Assembly: GCA_938073925.1 (NCBI GenBank)
Contig: CALJGH010000237.1
Coordinates: forward strand, 1 to 22,857
Origin: an uncultured Nitrospinaceae bacterium
Lineage (GTDB): Bacteria > Nitrospinota > Nitrospinia > Nitrospinales > VA-1
Length of the DNA stretch: 22,857 nt
Reading direction: 5' to 3'
Positions within the stretch are counted from its first letter, which is position 1. Each line of letters opens with the position of its first letter. The translations under genes were made by a program, and so were the position numbers. The notes under the pieces are model-generated. The model had not been told where the DNA came from, did no database searches, and worked only from the letters and a program-made list of their open reading frames with translations. Positions 14,470 through 22,457 of the stretch are shown piece after piece.

Positions 14470-15831
14470 TTAGGGAAGAATTTTGGCGAGAAAAACGATA
14501 CCAACCGCAACGGGCGTAATGTAGCGGATTAAGAATTCCCAGCACTGCGCCCACGGAAATTTGAAGATATTTTTATGTTTTTCAATTTCTTCATGCGCGT
14601 TTTTAGTTCCCCAAACCCAGCCCACAAATACCGCCGTCAACATTCCCCCTAACGGCAATAGATAATTAGAGGCAATGTTATCAACATGGTCGAAGAAGGT
14701 CATGCCCGCCAGTTTTATATCTGCCATGGCTCCAAATGACAAACCACTGGGAACGCCAAATATGAAAATAGCCAACCCGACAATAAGCACTGCCTTTTTC
14801 CGTTGCCATCCAAGCTGATCTATAAAATACGCGACCACCACTTCAAGTAATGAAATGCCAGAGGTGATTGCGGCTATCGCTAACAGAGTAAAAAATATGA
14901 CAGCCACCACATGGCCCATGGGCATGCTGGTGAATACGGTGGGTAAAACGCTGAAAACCAGGCTTGGGCCTTCTGCGGGTTCGAGTCCCATCGCGAACAC
15001 AGCGGGGAAAATAACCATCCCAACCAATAAGGCGATCATAGTATCGAAGATCACCACATAAAAGGTGGAGGAGGTCAGGTTTTCTTTATCTGAAAGATAA
15101 CTGCCGTAGGTGATCATACATCCCATACCCAGACTTAGAGAAAAGAACGCTTGCCCCAAAGCTATGAGTACCGTGTTGCCGTTAATTTTGCTGAAATCAG
15201 GATATAGGTAGAAGGCAACCCCTTCCATGGCTCCATCGAGAGTGAGCGAGCGAATCATCAAGAGGAACAGGAATAGCACCAGAGTGGGCATCAAAATGTT
15301 ACAGGCTTTTTCGATACCGCCATGAATTCCTCTAAGGACGATGGCAATGCAAACACCCATAAACAGAGCGTGATAAAAAAGTGTTTCCCCTGTGTTGCTG
15401 ATAAAGTTTCCGAAGAAGGCCCCTGCTTCTTTAGGGGAGGTGAATGACAACACACTGCCGGTAACGGACTTCACCACATACGCAATCGTCCAGCCGCCGA
15501 CCACTCCATAAAAAGAGAGAATGAGGAATCCGGCAAGCACCCCCATATAACCAATACCAATAAAGGAGGACTTTGGTTTCAGGGAGGCGAAGGCGCCGAC
15601 AGGATTCAAGTTGGTCTTTCGGCCCAGTGTAAACTCTGCCAGCATGATAGGGGTGCCAATGATAAATATGCAGACGAGATAAATAAGTACGAATGCGCCA
15701 CCGCCATTCTCCCCTACTATATAAGGAAACTTCCAGACATTGCCGAGTCCAATCGCGGATCCGGATGCGGCCAGGATGAAGCCCAGTCGACTTCCCCAGA
15801 ACCCCCGCTGATTATTGTTTTCGGTCTTCAT
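14470..15831 (-). CDS. Sodium-dependent transporter, NSS (SNF) family
   Basis: A 453-residue polytopic inner-membrane protein of the neurotransmitter:sodium symporter family, related to LeuT and MhsT, which takes up amino acids with Na+. The start MKTENNNQRGFWGSRLGF matches the family, and the TM1 signature SAIGLGNVWKFPYIVGENGG with its unwound Gly region and sodium-site residues is intact, as are GTPIMLAEFTLGR and SFYGVVGGWTIAY. The length and hydrophobic pattern fit the short bacterial form with about 11-12 segments. The substrate cannot be told from sequence. It is divergent from uvrC with a gap of only about 34 bases, and no ribosome site is visible. Confidence 0.92.
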   Translation of the reverse strand: MKTENNNQRGFWGSRLGFILAASGSAIGLGNVWKFPYIVGENGGGAFVLIYLVCIFIIGTPIMLAEFTLGRKTNLNPVGAFASLKPKSSFIGIGYMGVLAGFLILSFYGVVGGWTIAYVVKSVTGSVLSFTSPKEAGAFFGNFISNTGETLFYHALFMGVCIAIVLRGIHGGIEKACNILMPTLVLFLFLLMIRSLTLDGAMEGVAFYLYPDFSKINGNTVLIALGQAFFSLSLGMGCMITYGSYLSDKENLTSSTFYVVIFDTMIALLVGMVIFPAVFAMGLEPAEGPSLVFSVLPTVFTSMPMGHVVAVIFFTLLAIAAITSGISLLEVVVAYFIDQLGWQRKKAVLIVGLAIFIFGVPSGLSFGAMADIKLAGMTFFDHVDNIASNYLLPLGGMLTAVFVGWVWGTKNAHEEIEKHKNIFKFPWAQCWEFLIRYITPVAVGIVFLAKILP

Positions 15832-15865
15832 ACAAATGGGAGTATATTTTTAAGGTAATGGAGTG

Positions 15866-17710
15866 ATGACATACGGGAGATTTCCTCTGGAAAAAAAGAT
15901 CAAAGATATTATAGAGAACATTCCCAAGTTACCCGGAATTTATATCATGAAGGATCGCCGGTCGGAAATTCTTTATATAGGCAAGGCCAAAGTTTTGAGA
16001 AACCGAGTGCGCTCGTATTTTCAAAATTCGCGTGGCCTTCATCCCCGAACGCGGATGTTTTTGGGAAAGGTTGATGACATTAAGTTTTTGACCACGAAAA
16101 CAGAGGCTGAAGCCCTTATCCTTGAAAGCAATTTCATAAAAAAACATCAGCCGAAATACAATGTGCTGCTGAAGGATGACAAACATTATCCCTATTTACG
16201 TTTGACCACTCAGGAGAAATATCCTCGATTAGAGGTGGTGCGCCGCGTCAAAAAAGATAAGGCGACTTATTTTGGTCCCTATACGATGGTGAAGGAGGTC
16301 CGCGAAACCATTCGTCTGATTTACAAAATTTTCCCGCTGCGGCAGAGCAAAGATAAATTGGATGGAAACCCTTTGCGTCGCCCCTGTCTCAATCATCAAA
16401 TGGGTCGTTGCCTTGCACCCTGCGCGGGTCTGGTTTCCTCTGAAAAATATTCGCAGGTGGTGGATGATGTTTCACTCTTTTTAAAGGGGAAAAATACCAC
16501 ATTACTGAAGAGTCTTAAGGAACAGATGCAGTCGGCATCCGTTGAAACGCGATATGAAGAAGCCGCTGTTCTTAGGGATAAAATAGCTGCAGTACAAACG
16601 GTACTCGATAAGCAGAAAATCATTTCCACCTCATTGGAAGATCAGGATGTGATTGCCTACTGCTCGGAAAAAGATCAGGCGATGGCACAGGTTTTGATAA
16701 TTCGCTCTGGGAAAATGCTGGGGGAAAAGATTTTTAAACTGAAGTCGTTCAATGAAATGGAAGAAGACGAGACACTCTCTTCATTTCTTAAACAATATTA
16801 TTCTGAAGAGACCCTGCTCCCCGCAGAAATCTTATTGCCACACCCTGTGGAAGATACCGATCTAATCGCCAACTGGCTGTCGGAAAAAAAAGGCACGCGC
16901 GTGCGTCTGGAAGTACCTGTTATAGGAAAGAAGCGCGACCTCATTAAAATGGCGGAAGAAAACGCCCGCTTCTCTATGAGAATGGAACGCGATAAAGGAG
17001 AAGTGGGAACCCGTTCTCTAGAAGAATTGCAAACCTCTCTGGGATTGAAACATTTCCCGGAAGTTATTGAAGGGTTCGATTTGTCAAATATCTCTGGAGA
17101 GCATGCGGTAGGGTCGATGGTGGTCTTCGAAAACGCTTTTGCGGAAAAATCCAAATATCGCCGTTATAAAATCGCAACGGTTAAAGGCATTGACGATTAT
17201 GCCATGTTGCGAGAAGTAATGACCCGCCGATACAGCCGCTTGCTAGATGAAGATGCGCCTTTGCCAAATCTCATACTCATTGATGGAGGTAAAGGCCATT
17301 TGAATGCAGGGCACGAGGTGTTAGAAGCTCTTGACCTTATGGATCGCGTCGATCTAGCTTGTATTGCGAAAGGGAAGTTCCGCAATAACCTGGCGACCGA
17401 TGAAGTTTATTTACCGGACCAAAAAATTCCCGTGCTTTTTCACGAAAATTCTCCTTCGCGATTTTTAATGCAGCGCATTCGCGATGAAGCGCATCGGTTT
17501 GCAATTTCCTATCACCGTAAGTTACGAAGCAAGACCACTCTGGAATCGCCCTTGGAGTCGATCCCAGGAATTGGCAAAAAACGTCGTTTGATGCTGCTGA
17601 AACAGTTCGGTAGCCTAGAAAACATACAAAAAGCATCACTAGAAGATTTGATGGCCATTCCGGGGATCACGCAACAGCTGGCAGAAAAAATCCATAAGGC
17701 TACTCCTTAG
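15866..17710 (+). CDS. uvrC: Excinuclease ABC subunit C
   Basis: UvrC is the dual-incision nuclease of nucleotide excision repair, recruited by UvrB. I chose ATG 15866 (614 residues) over GTG 15863 because AAGG at 15852-15855 is well spaced. Domains in order: GIY-YIG nuclease (PGIYIMKD, ILYIGKAK, ending FIKKHQPKYN), a Cys-rich region (RRPCLNHQMGRCLAPC), a UVR UvrB-binding segment near residues 195-235, the RNase H-like nuclease (EGFDLSNISGEHAVGSMVVF and LILIDGGKGHLNAG, with acidic catalytic residues), and tandem HhH motifs (SIPGIGKKRR and AIPGITQQLAEKI). The first of four cysteines known as iron-sulfur ligands in E. coli UvrC is Ser161 here (FPLRQSK). It stands alone apart from the divergent symporter. 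Confidence 0.97.
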   Translation: MTYGRFPLEKKIKDIIENIPKLPGIYIMKDRRSEILYIGKAKVLRNRVRSYFQNSRGLHPRTRMFLGKVDDIKFLTTKTEAEALILESNFIKKHQPKYNVLLKDDKHYPYLRLTTQEKYPRLEVVRRVKKDKATYFGPYTMVKEVRETIRLIYKIFPLRQSKDKLDGNPLRRPCLNHQMGRCLAPCAGLVSSEKYSQVVDDVSLFLKGKNTTLLKSLKEQMQSASVETRYEEAAVLRDKIAAVQTVLDKQKIISTSLEDQDVIAYCSEKDQAMAQVLIIRSGKMLGEKIFKLKSFNEMEEDETLSSFLKQYYSEETLLPAEILLPHPVEDTDLIANWLSEKKGTRVRLEVPVIGKKRDLIKMAEENARFSMRMERDKGEVGTRSLEELQTSLGLKHFPEVIEGFDLSNISGEHAVGSMVVFENAFAEKSKYRRYKIATVKGIDDYAMLREVMTRRYSRLLDEDAPLPNLILIDGGKGHLNAGHEVLEALDLMDRVDLACIAKGKFRNNLATDEVYLPDQKIPVLFHENSPSRFLMQRIRDEAHRFAISYHRKLRSKTTLESPLESIPGIGKKRRLMLLKQFGSLENIQKASLEDLMAIPGITQQLAEKIHKATP

Positions 17711-17918
17711 AGGAAAAGTTGGCATACTCTGGCAAAAGGTTCAACGATGACCGTTTGCTATACGGGTATGGACCTATTGCTTGCCACGCTAGTGGGAGGT
17801 TAAACTATAAGTGAGAATTTGCCGTTAAGAGAACAATGCCATATGCAGGATAGATTAAAAATGTAATTTACAGCTTTTTTACGGTCGATTGAGTTTATTT
17901 GTGAACAGGAGAATTGGA

Positions 17919-18659
17919 ATGAAAAAGGTTTTAATGACAACGGTTTACTTATTCATTGGATTGGTCTTTCTGGGCGGTTTTTCGACAGCGAATGCCAGTT
18001 GGGCCGATGTGGCTGATGTGGTTTTAAAAGAAGCCCACGAACTCAAGAAACTAGAAAATGAATATTTTAACAAACGATTGAATAACGACTTGAGAGGGGT
18101 TTACCAGTCCCAACATCCCAAATATAAAAAAGAAATTTCTGTGGAAGAATTTCTATATTTTGAAGGACGTCTTGCTTCTGGATATCGAAATGGGGTGCTG
18201 GGTCATATTTCAGGGGGAATGCTCCCACCGTTAGAATATATAAAAAAGAATTTCAAAAAGAAGGATGCTTTGGGTTTTCCAAGGAAGCATTATTACAAAT
18301 GGTTTTACAATCCTTATATTAAGATAAAAAAATATGAACTTGAAAAAATTTCTATTAGCAAAGATAGCAAATATGCCATGGTAAAAATTTTGTTAAAGGG
18401 TCGTGAGCGCATCAATCCGGCTTTGGTTCGCAAAGATATTTCATTTGATATGACGCGCCCACATATTGATTATTGGGAAAAAGTAGATGGTAAATGGACG
18501 ATTACTGTTCTTGCCGATGCATCTTCTATTAGTGGTGGAATGAGTACGTTATACTTCATCCCAAATAACAACGATGCGTGGGAGAAAAAAGATTATGTCC
18601 ACATTGATTCAGAAAGTTTATTGGCGATGCCAGATCCCGACCGCCATGCTCTTAAATAA
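17919..18659 (+). CDS. Secreted protein of unknown function
   Basis: I do not recognise the family. The start at ATG 17919 is favoured by AGGAG a few bases upstream and gives a clean signal peptide (MKKVLMTTVYLFIGLVFLGG, then STANA before SWADV); the longer frame from 17889 would put a basic segment before it. The mature protein, about 220 residues, is basic, without cysteines or heme sites. An N-terminal helical part (EAHELKKLENEYFNKRLNND) is followed by strands such as KYAMVKILLKG and a DYWEKVDGKWTITVL block. The last resembles the late strands of NTF2-like folds, a weak guess. It lies 17 bases before the aminotransferase gene and may share its transcript. Confidence 0.75.
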   Translation: MKKVLMTTVYLFIGLVFLGGFSTANASWADVADVVLKEAHELKKLENEYFNKRLNNDLRGVYQSQHPKYKKEISVEEFLYFEGRLASGYRNGVLGHISGGMLPPLEYIKKNFKKKDALGFPRKHYYKWFYNPYIKIKKYELEKISISKDSKYAMVKILLKGRERINPALVRKDISFDMTRPHIDYWEKVDGKWTITVLADASSISGGMSTLYFIPNNNDAWEKKDYVHIDSESLLAMPDPDRHALK

Positions 18660-18676
18660 GACTGCGAGACCAAAGC

Positions 18677-19834
18677 ATGAAGATTGATTTACCCTTTCAC
18701 CAGTCTTGGATAGGAGAAGAGGAGCACCTTGAAGTTGCCGATACTTTAAGCTCCGGCTGGTTGACTACCGGGCCAAAAACCAAAAAGTTTGAAGAGGCCT
18801 TCAGCGATTATATTGGTTGTAAACATGCTATAGCTTTAAATTCCTGTACGGCAGGCTTGAATCTGGCTTTAGAAGTGCAGGGTTTTCCTGATGGGGATGA
18901 AGTCATAACCACCCCTATGACTTTTCCTGCAACGGCCAATGTCATCCTTCTCCAAAGAATGAAACCGGTTCTGGTAGATATTGAGTCTGGCACTTTACTT
19001 ATCGATCCCAAAAAAATTGAAGAAAAAATCACTCCGCGAACACGGGCTATAATACCGGTTCATTTTGCAGGGCACCCCTGCGATATGGATACGATCAATA
19101 CTCTGGCAGAGAGATATAATTTACTGGTAATTGAAGATGCCGCACATGCTCTCGAAACGAAATTTAAAGGGAAGAAGGTCGGTAACATGGGCAACACCAC
19201 ATCTTTCAGTTTTTACGCAAATAAAAATATCACCACAGGGGAAGGTGGAATGGTGGTTACCGATGATGATGACTTAGCCGAGCAGTTTCAAACGATGCGC
19301 TTGCAAGGTATTAGTCGCGATGCCTGGAAACGATATGGAAAGTCGGGCTACACCCATTGGGAGCAAAAAATGGCCGGGCATAAATGCAATATGTCAGATA
19401 TCAATGCATCGATTGGAATTCATCAGTTAAAAAAAATAGACACGTTTTTAGAAATCCGCCGTAATTATGTTGCCATGTATGATCGTGGTTTCGCCGATGT
19501 TCCTGAACTCGAAACTCTGATTCGCCATAATGATTCTGATCACGCTCACCATATTTACATCATCGCATTACGGCTCGAACAGTTGACCGTCGATCGCGAT
19601 GAGTTTCTCGATGCTATGCAAGAATCAGGTATAGGCGTTGCCGTCCATTATATTGCTTTGCACCTGCAACCCTATTATGTAGAAAATTTTAATACCAAAC
19701 CGCAAGACTACCCAATCGCCTCTAACTATTCCGAGCGTATCGTTTCCCTTCCGCTGTACCCTAAAATGTCAGAAGCTGATGTTGAAAGAGTCATCAACAC
19801 CGTCCAAGACTTAATAATCAAATTCCGCCGCTAA
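18677..19834 (+). CDS. DegT/DnrJ/EryC1/StrS-family aminotransferase
   Basis: A 385-residue PLP enzyme of the sugar-aminotransferase type, typically moving an amino group onto a nucleotide-linked keto sugar for surface polysaccharides or glycolipids. Clear motifs: SSGWLTTGPKTKKFEEAF (25-42), ALNSCTAGLNLAL (53-65), VITTPMTFPATANVI (76-90), PVHFAGHPCDMD (127-138), IEDAAHALE (152-160), SFSFYANKNITTGEGG with Lys183 as the PLP lysine, and C-terminal HYIALHLQPYY and SLPLYPKMSE. It resembles PseC/WecE/ArnB-type enzymes. No other sugar-nucleotide gene is in the window, so the substrate is unknown. The secreted protein gene ends 17 bases upstream. Confidence 0.93.
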   Translation: MKIDLPFHQSWIGEEEHLEVADTLSSGWLTTGPKTKKFEEAFSDYIGCKHAIALNSCTAGLNLALEVQGFPDGDEVITTPMTFPATANVILLQRMKPVLVDIESGTLLIDPKKIEEKITPRTRAIIPVHFAGHPCDMDTINTLAERYNLLVIEDAAHALETKFKGKKVGNMGNTTSFSFYANKNITTGEGGMVVTDDDDLAEQFQTMRLQGISRDAWKRYGKSGYTHWEQKMAGHKCNMSDINASIGIHQLKKIDTFLEIRRNYVAMYDRGFADVPELETLIRHNDSDHAHHIYIIALRLEQLTVDRDEFLDAMQESGIGVAVHYIALHLQPYYVENFNTKPQDYPIASNYSERIVSLPLYPKMSEADVERVINTVQDLIIKFRR

Positions 19835-19849
19835 CCGGGCTACGCCCGG
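19835..19849 (+). repeat. Short GC-rich hairpin after the aminotransferase
   Basis: CCGGGC (19835-19840) pairs perfectly with GCCCGG (19844-19849) around TAC, directly after the stop codon. There is no T run, so it may be an RNA-stabilising or Rho-pause structure rather than an intrinsic terminator. Confidence 0.4.
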
Positions 19850-19965
19850 AGGTAATAGATTAATTCTTATAAGTGGGTGAAAACCATTTACGCCTATTGC
19901 TGTAGTCCATTTATACTTCCTACCTCAAATAATCCTTGTAACGCAGGAAGCGTTTAAATTTAAAA

Positions 19966-20327
19966 ATGATAAACAAGATCAAAATTTGGTTTAAAAGCAT
20001 CATAGAAAAACTGTTGAGTTGGGGCAAGGGCAGTCCCGCCGAAGAAGATGTCCCTGTCCACACCCCTGCTGAACTCAAGGCTTTGGTCGAACGGCTAAAA
20101 GAAGCTTTAGAGAAAAAGCCTGAAGACATAAAAATTCTATATGATCTCGGTGAGGTTTTTATGAAATTCACGGCTATGGGGAGGCGATCCTTCCATTACG
20201 CCCTGCAGTAAATATAGAGGCTGACCACAAAAGTGCACGCCTGCAATTGGGTCGTGTGCAAATGGAAATGGGCCGTGACGATGATGCCTTAGAACACCTG
20301 AAAGAAGCCATGTGGATAGACCCGTAA
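19966..20327 (+). pseudogene. TPR protein gene with a one-base frameshift
   Basis: The first frame (81 codons, 19966-20211) begins MINKIKIWFKSIIEKLLSWG, has a charged middle and enters a TPR (DIKILYDLGEVFMKF), then turns into nonsense (TAMGRRSFHYALQ). Adding one base near 20169-20170 restores a continuous TPR reading: HGYGEAILPLRPAVNIEADH, then SARLQLGRVQMEMGRDDDAL and EHLKEAMWIDP before a TAA at 20325-20327. The match to TPR spacing on both sides makes a frameshift far more likely than two genes. Restored, the protein would have about 120 residues. It could be a true pseudogene or an assembly error. No ribosome site is obvious. Confidence 0.7.
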
Positions 20328-20464
20328 AGCGATCACCCATTGCATCATCACCCGCCCCCCGCAAACGCTAATTCTAGTCAGCGTGACGCTGTAATCTAAT
20401 AGGTCAATTCTCTTTTTTCGATACAAATATCTTTAAGCTTCTGCATGCAGTTTCTTCAATAATT

Positions 20465-20505
20465 CCTCTCCCCTGGAGGGAGAGGATTAAGGTGAAGGAG
20501 AATTT
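20465..20505. repeat. Short palindromic repeat
   Basis: CCTCTCCC (20465-20472) pairs perfectly with GGGAGAGG (20478-20485) around CTGGA, followed by ATTAAGGTGAAGGAGAATTTG. The layout (pyrimidine/purine hairpin, then a G-rich tail ending in ATTT) matches one arm of the composite repeat at 4791-4893. It lies in a gene-free gap and could also end transcripts from the ParB-like gene on the minus strand. Confidence 0.55.
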
Positions 20506-20584
20506 GAAGATACTGGGCTGTGTTTGCCATAATTATTGGGATGACCATATTTCAGGTGTGTAATATTCTAGCATCTGAAATCAT

Positions 20585-21547
20585 TTATCCCTTAACCACT
20601 TTTATAATTTTTTCGATAGAGCCAGATTGTAGTGCTTGAAAAATTTTTTCGACTTGTTGTGAGAGCTCTCTTTCATCACGGAATTTTAGTTCAAATTTCA
20701 TTTCATCGCTTTCAAAGGCGTCATCGTATTTGAGTCGAGTTTTATCATCCAGTTTCATTTCATCAAGCGCGCGCAGTACCTGCTTTTTTAAATCAGATAC
20801 AACCGGATATCTTTTTTGTTGTAAAGCTTGATGAATCCGATCGTATTTTTGTGGCGGCGTGAGACCATTATCTTTGAGAGTCTCGATTGTGGCTGGGGCA
20901 GAAAAGATATCTTTTGGAGATATTTCATCCCGTCTTGATATTTCTTCTGTTAATTCCAAAAGATCTCGCCATTTATTTACTCCAGGCCGCGTGGTGGCAA
21001 AAAATGTTTCTGCGGCTTCCTGATTTTCATTGTCCCATGTGAAAAAAACATGAAATACTTTGACGGGTACATTAGAGTTGTGCAGAAGTTTTTGTAAGTC
21101 GGGACCTATCTTTTCGACTAAAATAAGGTCTTGGAAAATCTTTTTGCTGCGTTCCAGTTCCAGTAAGGGCATATATAAATCGATGATGGTGTCTTTTTCA
21201 ATTCCCTCTGCGATAAGCTTGTTGAGAATGCATCCTTTTTCAATATCGCTATAATGCCTTAGCGCAAAATTTTCTTTCAGGTTTGTCACCAGAGCATCGT
21301 CCATGGTGGGAACTAAAAATGCAGGGATATTGGTAAGTCCCGCTTTGATAGTGGCCTGCACTCGTTTATGCCCGCTAATTATTTTATAGGGTTTATTAGC
21401 AGAGCAAATGCTTATAGGATGACGTATGCCGACTTCTTTTACCGAGTCTAATAATTTTTCCGGACATCCCTTTGGGTTCAGAGAAAAATCGGTCAATCTG
21501 TTATTCAGATCTAAGTCACTTAAAGGAACTGATATTAATGTTTCCAT
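20585..21547 (-). CDS. ParB/Srx-fold nuclease- or partition-like protein
   Basis: A 320-residue cytoplasmic protein with a ParB N-terminal domain. After VPLSDLDLNNRLTDF it has the switch-like SGHKRVQATIKAG (58-70), matching the GERR box of ParB, and LKENFALRHYSDIEKG (90-105), matching the EN-x-x-R box followed by a helix-turn-helix-like region (GIEKDTIIDLYMPLLELERS). ParB proteins are CTP-dependent DNA clamps, while relatives act as regulators or nucleases. No parA, replication gene or parS-like site is apparent, so a chromosome partition role is not supported. The C-terminal third is charged and helical. Its ATG overlaps by two bases with the start of the divergent FGE-like gene. No ribosome site is visible. 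Confidence 0.82.
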   Translation of the reverse strand: METLISVPLSDLDLNNRLTDFSLNPKGCPEKLLDSVKEVGIRHPISICSANKPYKIISGHKRVQATIKAGLTNIPAFLVPTMDDALVTNLKENFALRHYSDIEKGCILNKLIAEGIEKDTIIDLYMPLLELERSKKIFQDLILVEKIGPDLQKLLHNSNVPVKVFHVFFTWDNENQEAAETFFATTRPGVNKWRDLLELTEEISRRDEISPKDIFSAPATIETLKDNGLTPPQKYDRIHQALQQKRYPVVSDLKKQVLRALDEMKLDDKTRLKYDDAFESDEMKFELKFRDERELSQQVEKIFQALQSGSIEKIIKVVKG

Positions 21548-22457
21548 GTTTATAAAAGCACAAAATTTTTTAAGAGTTGTTTTAGTTTCAATTCTTTCGC
21601 CGTTGTTTTTGGCGGGGTGTTTTGAAAATGTGCCTGAAGGAATGGTTTATATTCCGTCAGGAGAGTTTACCATTGGCACCAATGAGGAGGACCTGGAAAA
21701 CCATGCCCTCTCTCTCGGACTCGACAAGCCCTGGTACGCCGATGAGTCGCCTGAGAGGCGGACGGATATTCCCGGTTTCTATATCGACCGCTACGAGGTA
21801 ACAAATTTACAATACTATATTTTTTGCCAGTCCACCGATCATAAACCGCCTCGGGCCTGGAGGGGACAGAAATTTCCTGAAGGTGAAGATAATCTTCCCG
21901 TTACTTATGTCAGCTTTTTCGACGCTGCTGCTTATGCCCTTTGGGCAGGAAAACGTTTGCCCAATGAGATGGAATGGGAAAAAGCGGCACGTGGACGCGC
22001 CGGGTTCGTTTACCCGTGGGGAGATGATTTTAAAACAGGGATTGCTAACCTTGCCACCTCCCCAAGAAACAAAACCGGGCAAGGATTAAAACCCGTCGGA
22101 AGTTTCCCGAAATCGGCGAGTCCTTATGGGGTGCATGACATGGTGGGTAATGTTTGGGAATGGGTTTGGGACTATTATGAACCGTACCCGAATAACAATT
22201 TCAAAACCCCAGCTTACGATAAAAAGCATTATGTGGTTCGTGGAATGTCTTATATGGGGGTGGGACATTTTAGTAAAAAGAATTTTTCAAAGGTAGTTGC
22301 CATGAAATCTCGCTCTTCTTTTAGAGAACACATCGGGCCACTTGCCTATAAAAAAGATATTGGTTTTCGTTGTGCTAAAGATCGACCGTCTTTCATTGAA
22401 AGGGTTTTTGGTACAAAACCCTCACAACCCGAAGAAGAGGAACAAGCTGATATTTAA
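21546..22457 (+). CDS. FGE/SUMF1-like (sulfatase-modifying factor fold) lipoprotein
   Basis: A 303-residue protein with a lipoprotein signal: hydrophobic residues 9-22 and lipobox LAGC, Cys25, which fixes the start at ATG 21546 rather than at codons further upstream that would read through the opposite gene. The rest is one FGE-sulfatase domain: EGMVYIPSGEFTIGT (31-45), DIPGFYIDRYEVTN, LPVTYVSFFDAAAYALWAGKRLPNEMEWEKAARG, YPWGDDF, VGSFPKSASPYGVHDMVGNVWEWVWDYY, VVRG and DIGFRCAK. The first of the two active-site cysteines of true formylglycine-generating enzymes is not visible (KSRSSFREHIG), so catalysis is unlikely; it is probably a binding or structural relative. The acidic tail (EEEEQADI) ends the protein. 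Divergent partner: the ParB-like gene. Confidence 0.85.
   Translation: MFIKAQNFLRVVLVSILSPLFLAGCFENVPEGMVYIPSGEFTIGTNEEDLENHALSLGLDKPWYADESPERRTDIPGFYIDRYEVTNLQYYIFCQSTDHKPPRAWRGQKFPEGEDNLPVTYVSFFDAAAYALWAGKRLPNEMEWEKAARGRAGFVYPWGDDFKTGIANLATSPRNKTGQGLKPVGSFPKSASPYGVHDMVGNVWEWVWDYYEPYPNNNFKTPAYDKKHYVVRGMSYMGVGHFSKKNFSKVVAMKSRSSFREHIGPLAYKKDIGFRCAKDRPSFIERVFGTKPSQPEEEEQADI

Noticed and set aside
17889..17918. Ten-residue upstream extension of the secreted protein
   Set aside because: The AGGAG site lies within it, and it would precede an already complete signal peptide.
21426..21545. Upstream extension of the FGE-like gene by 40 residues
   Set aside because: The extension is the antisense of the ParB-like N-terminus and would place the signal peptide internally.
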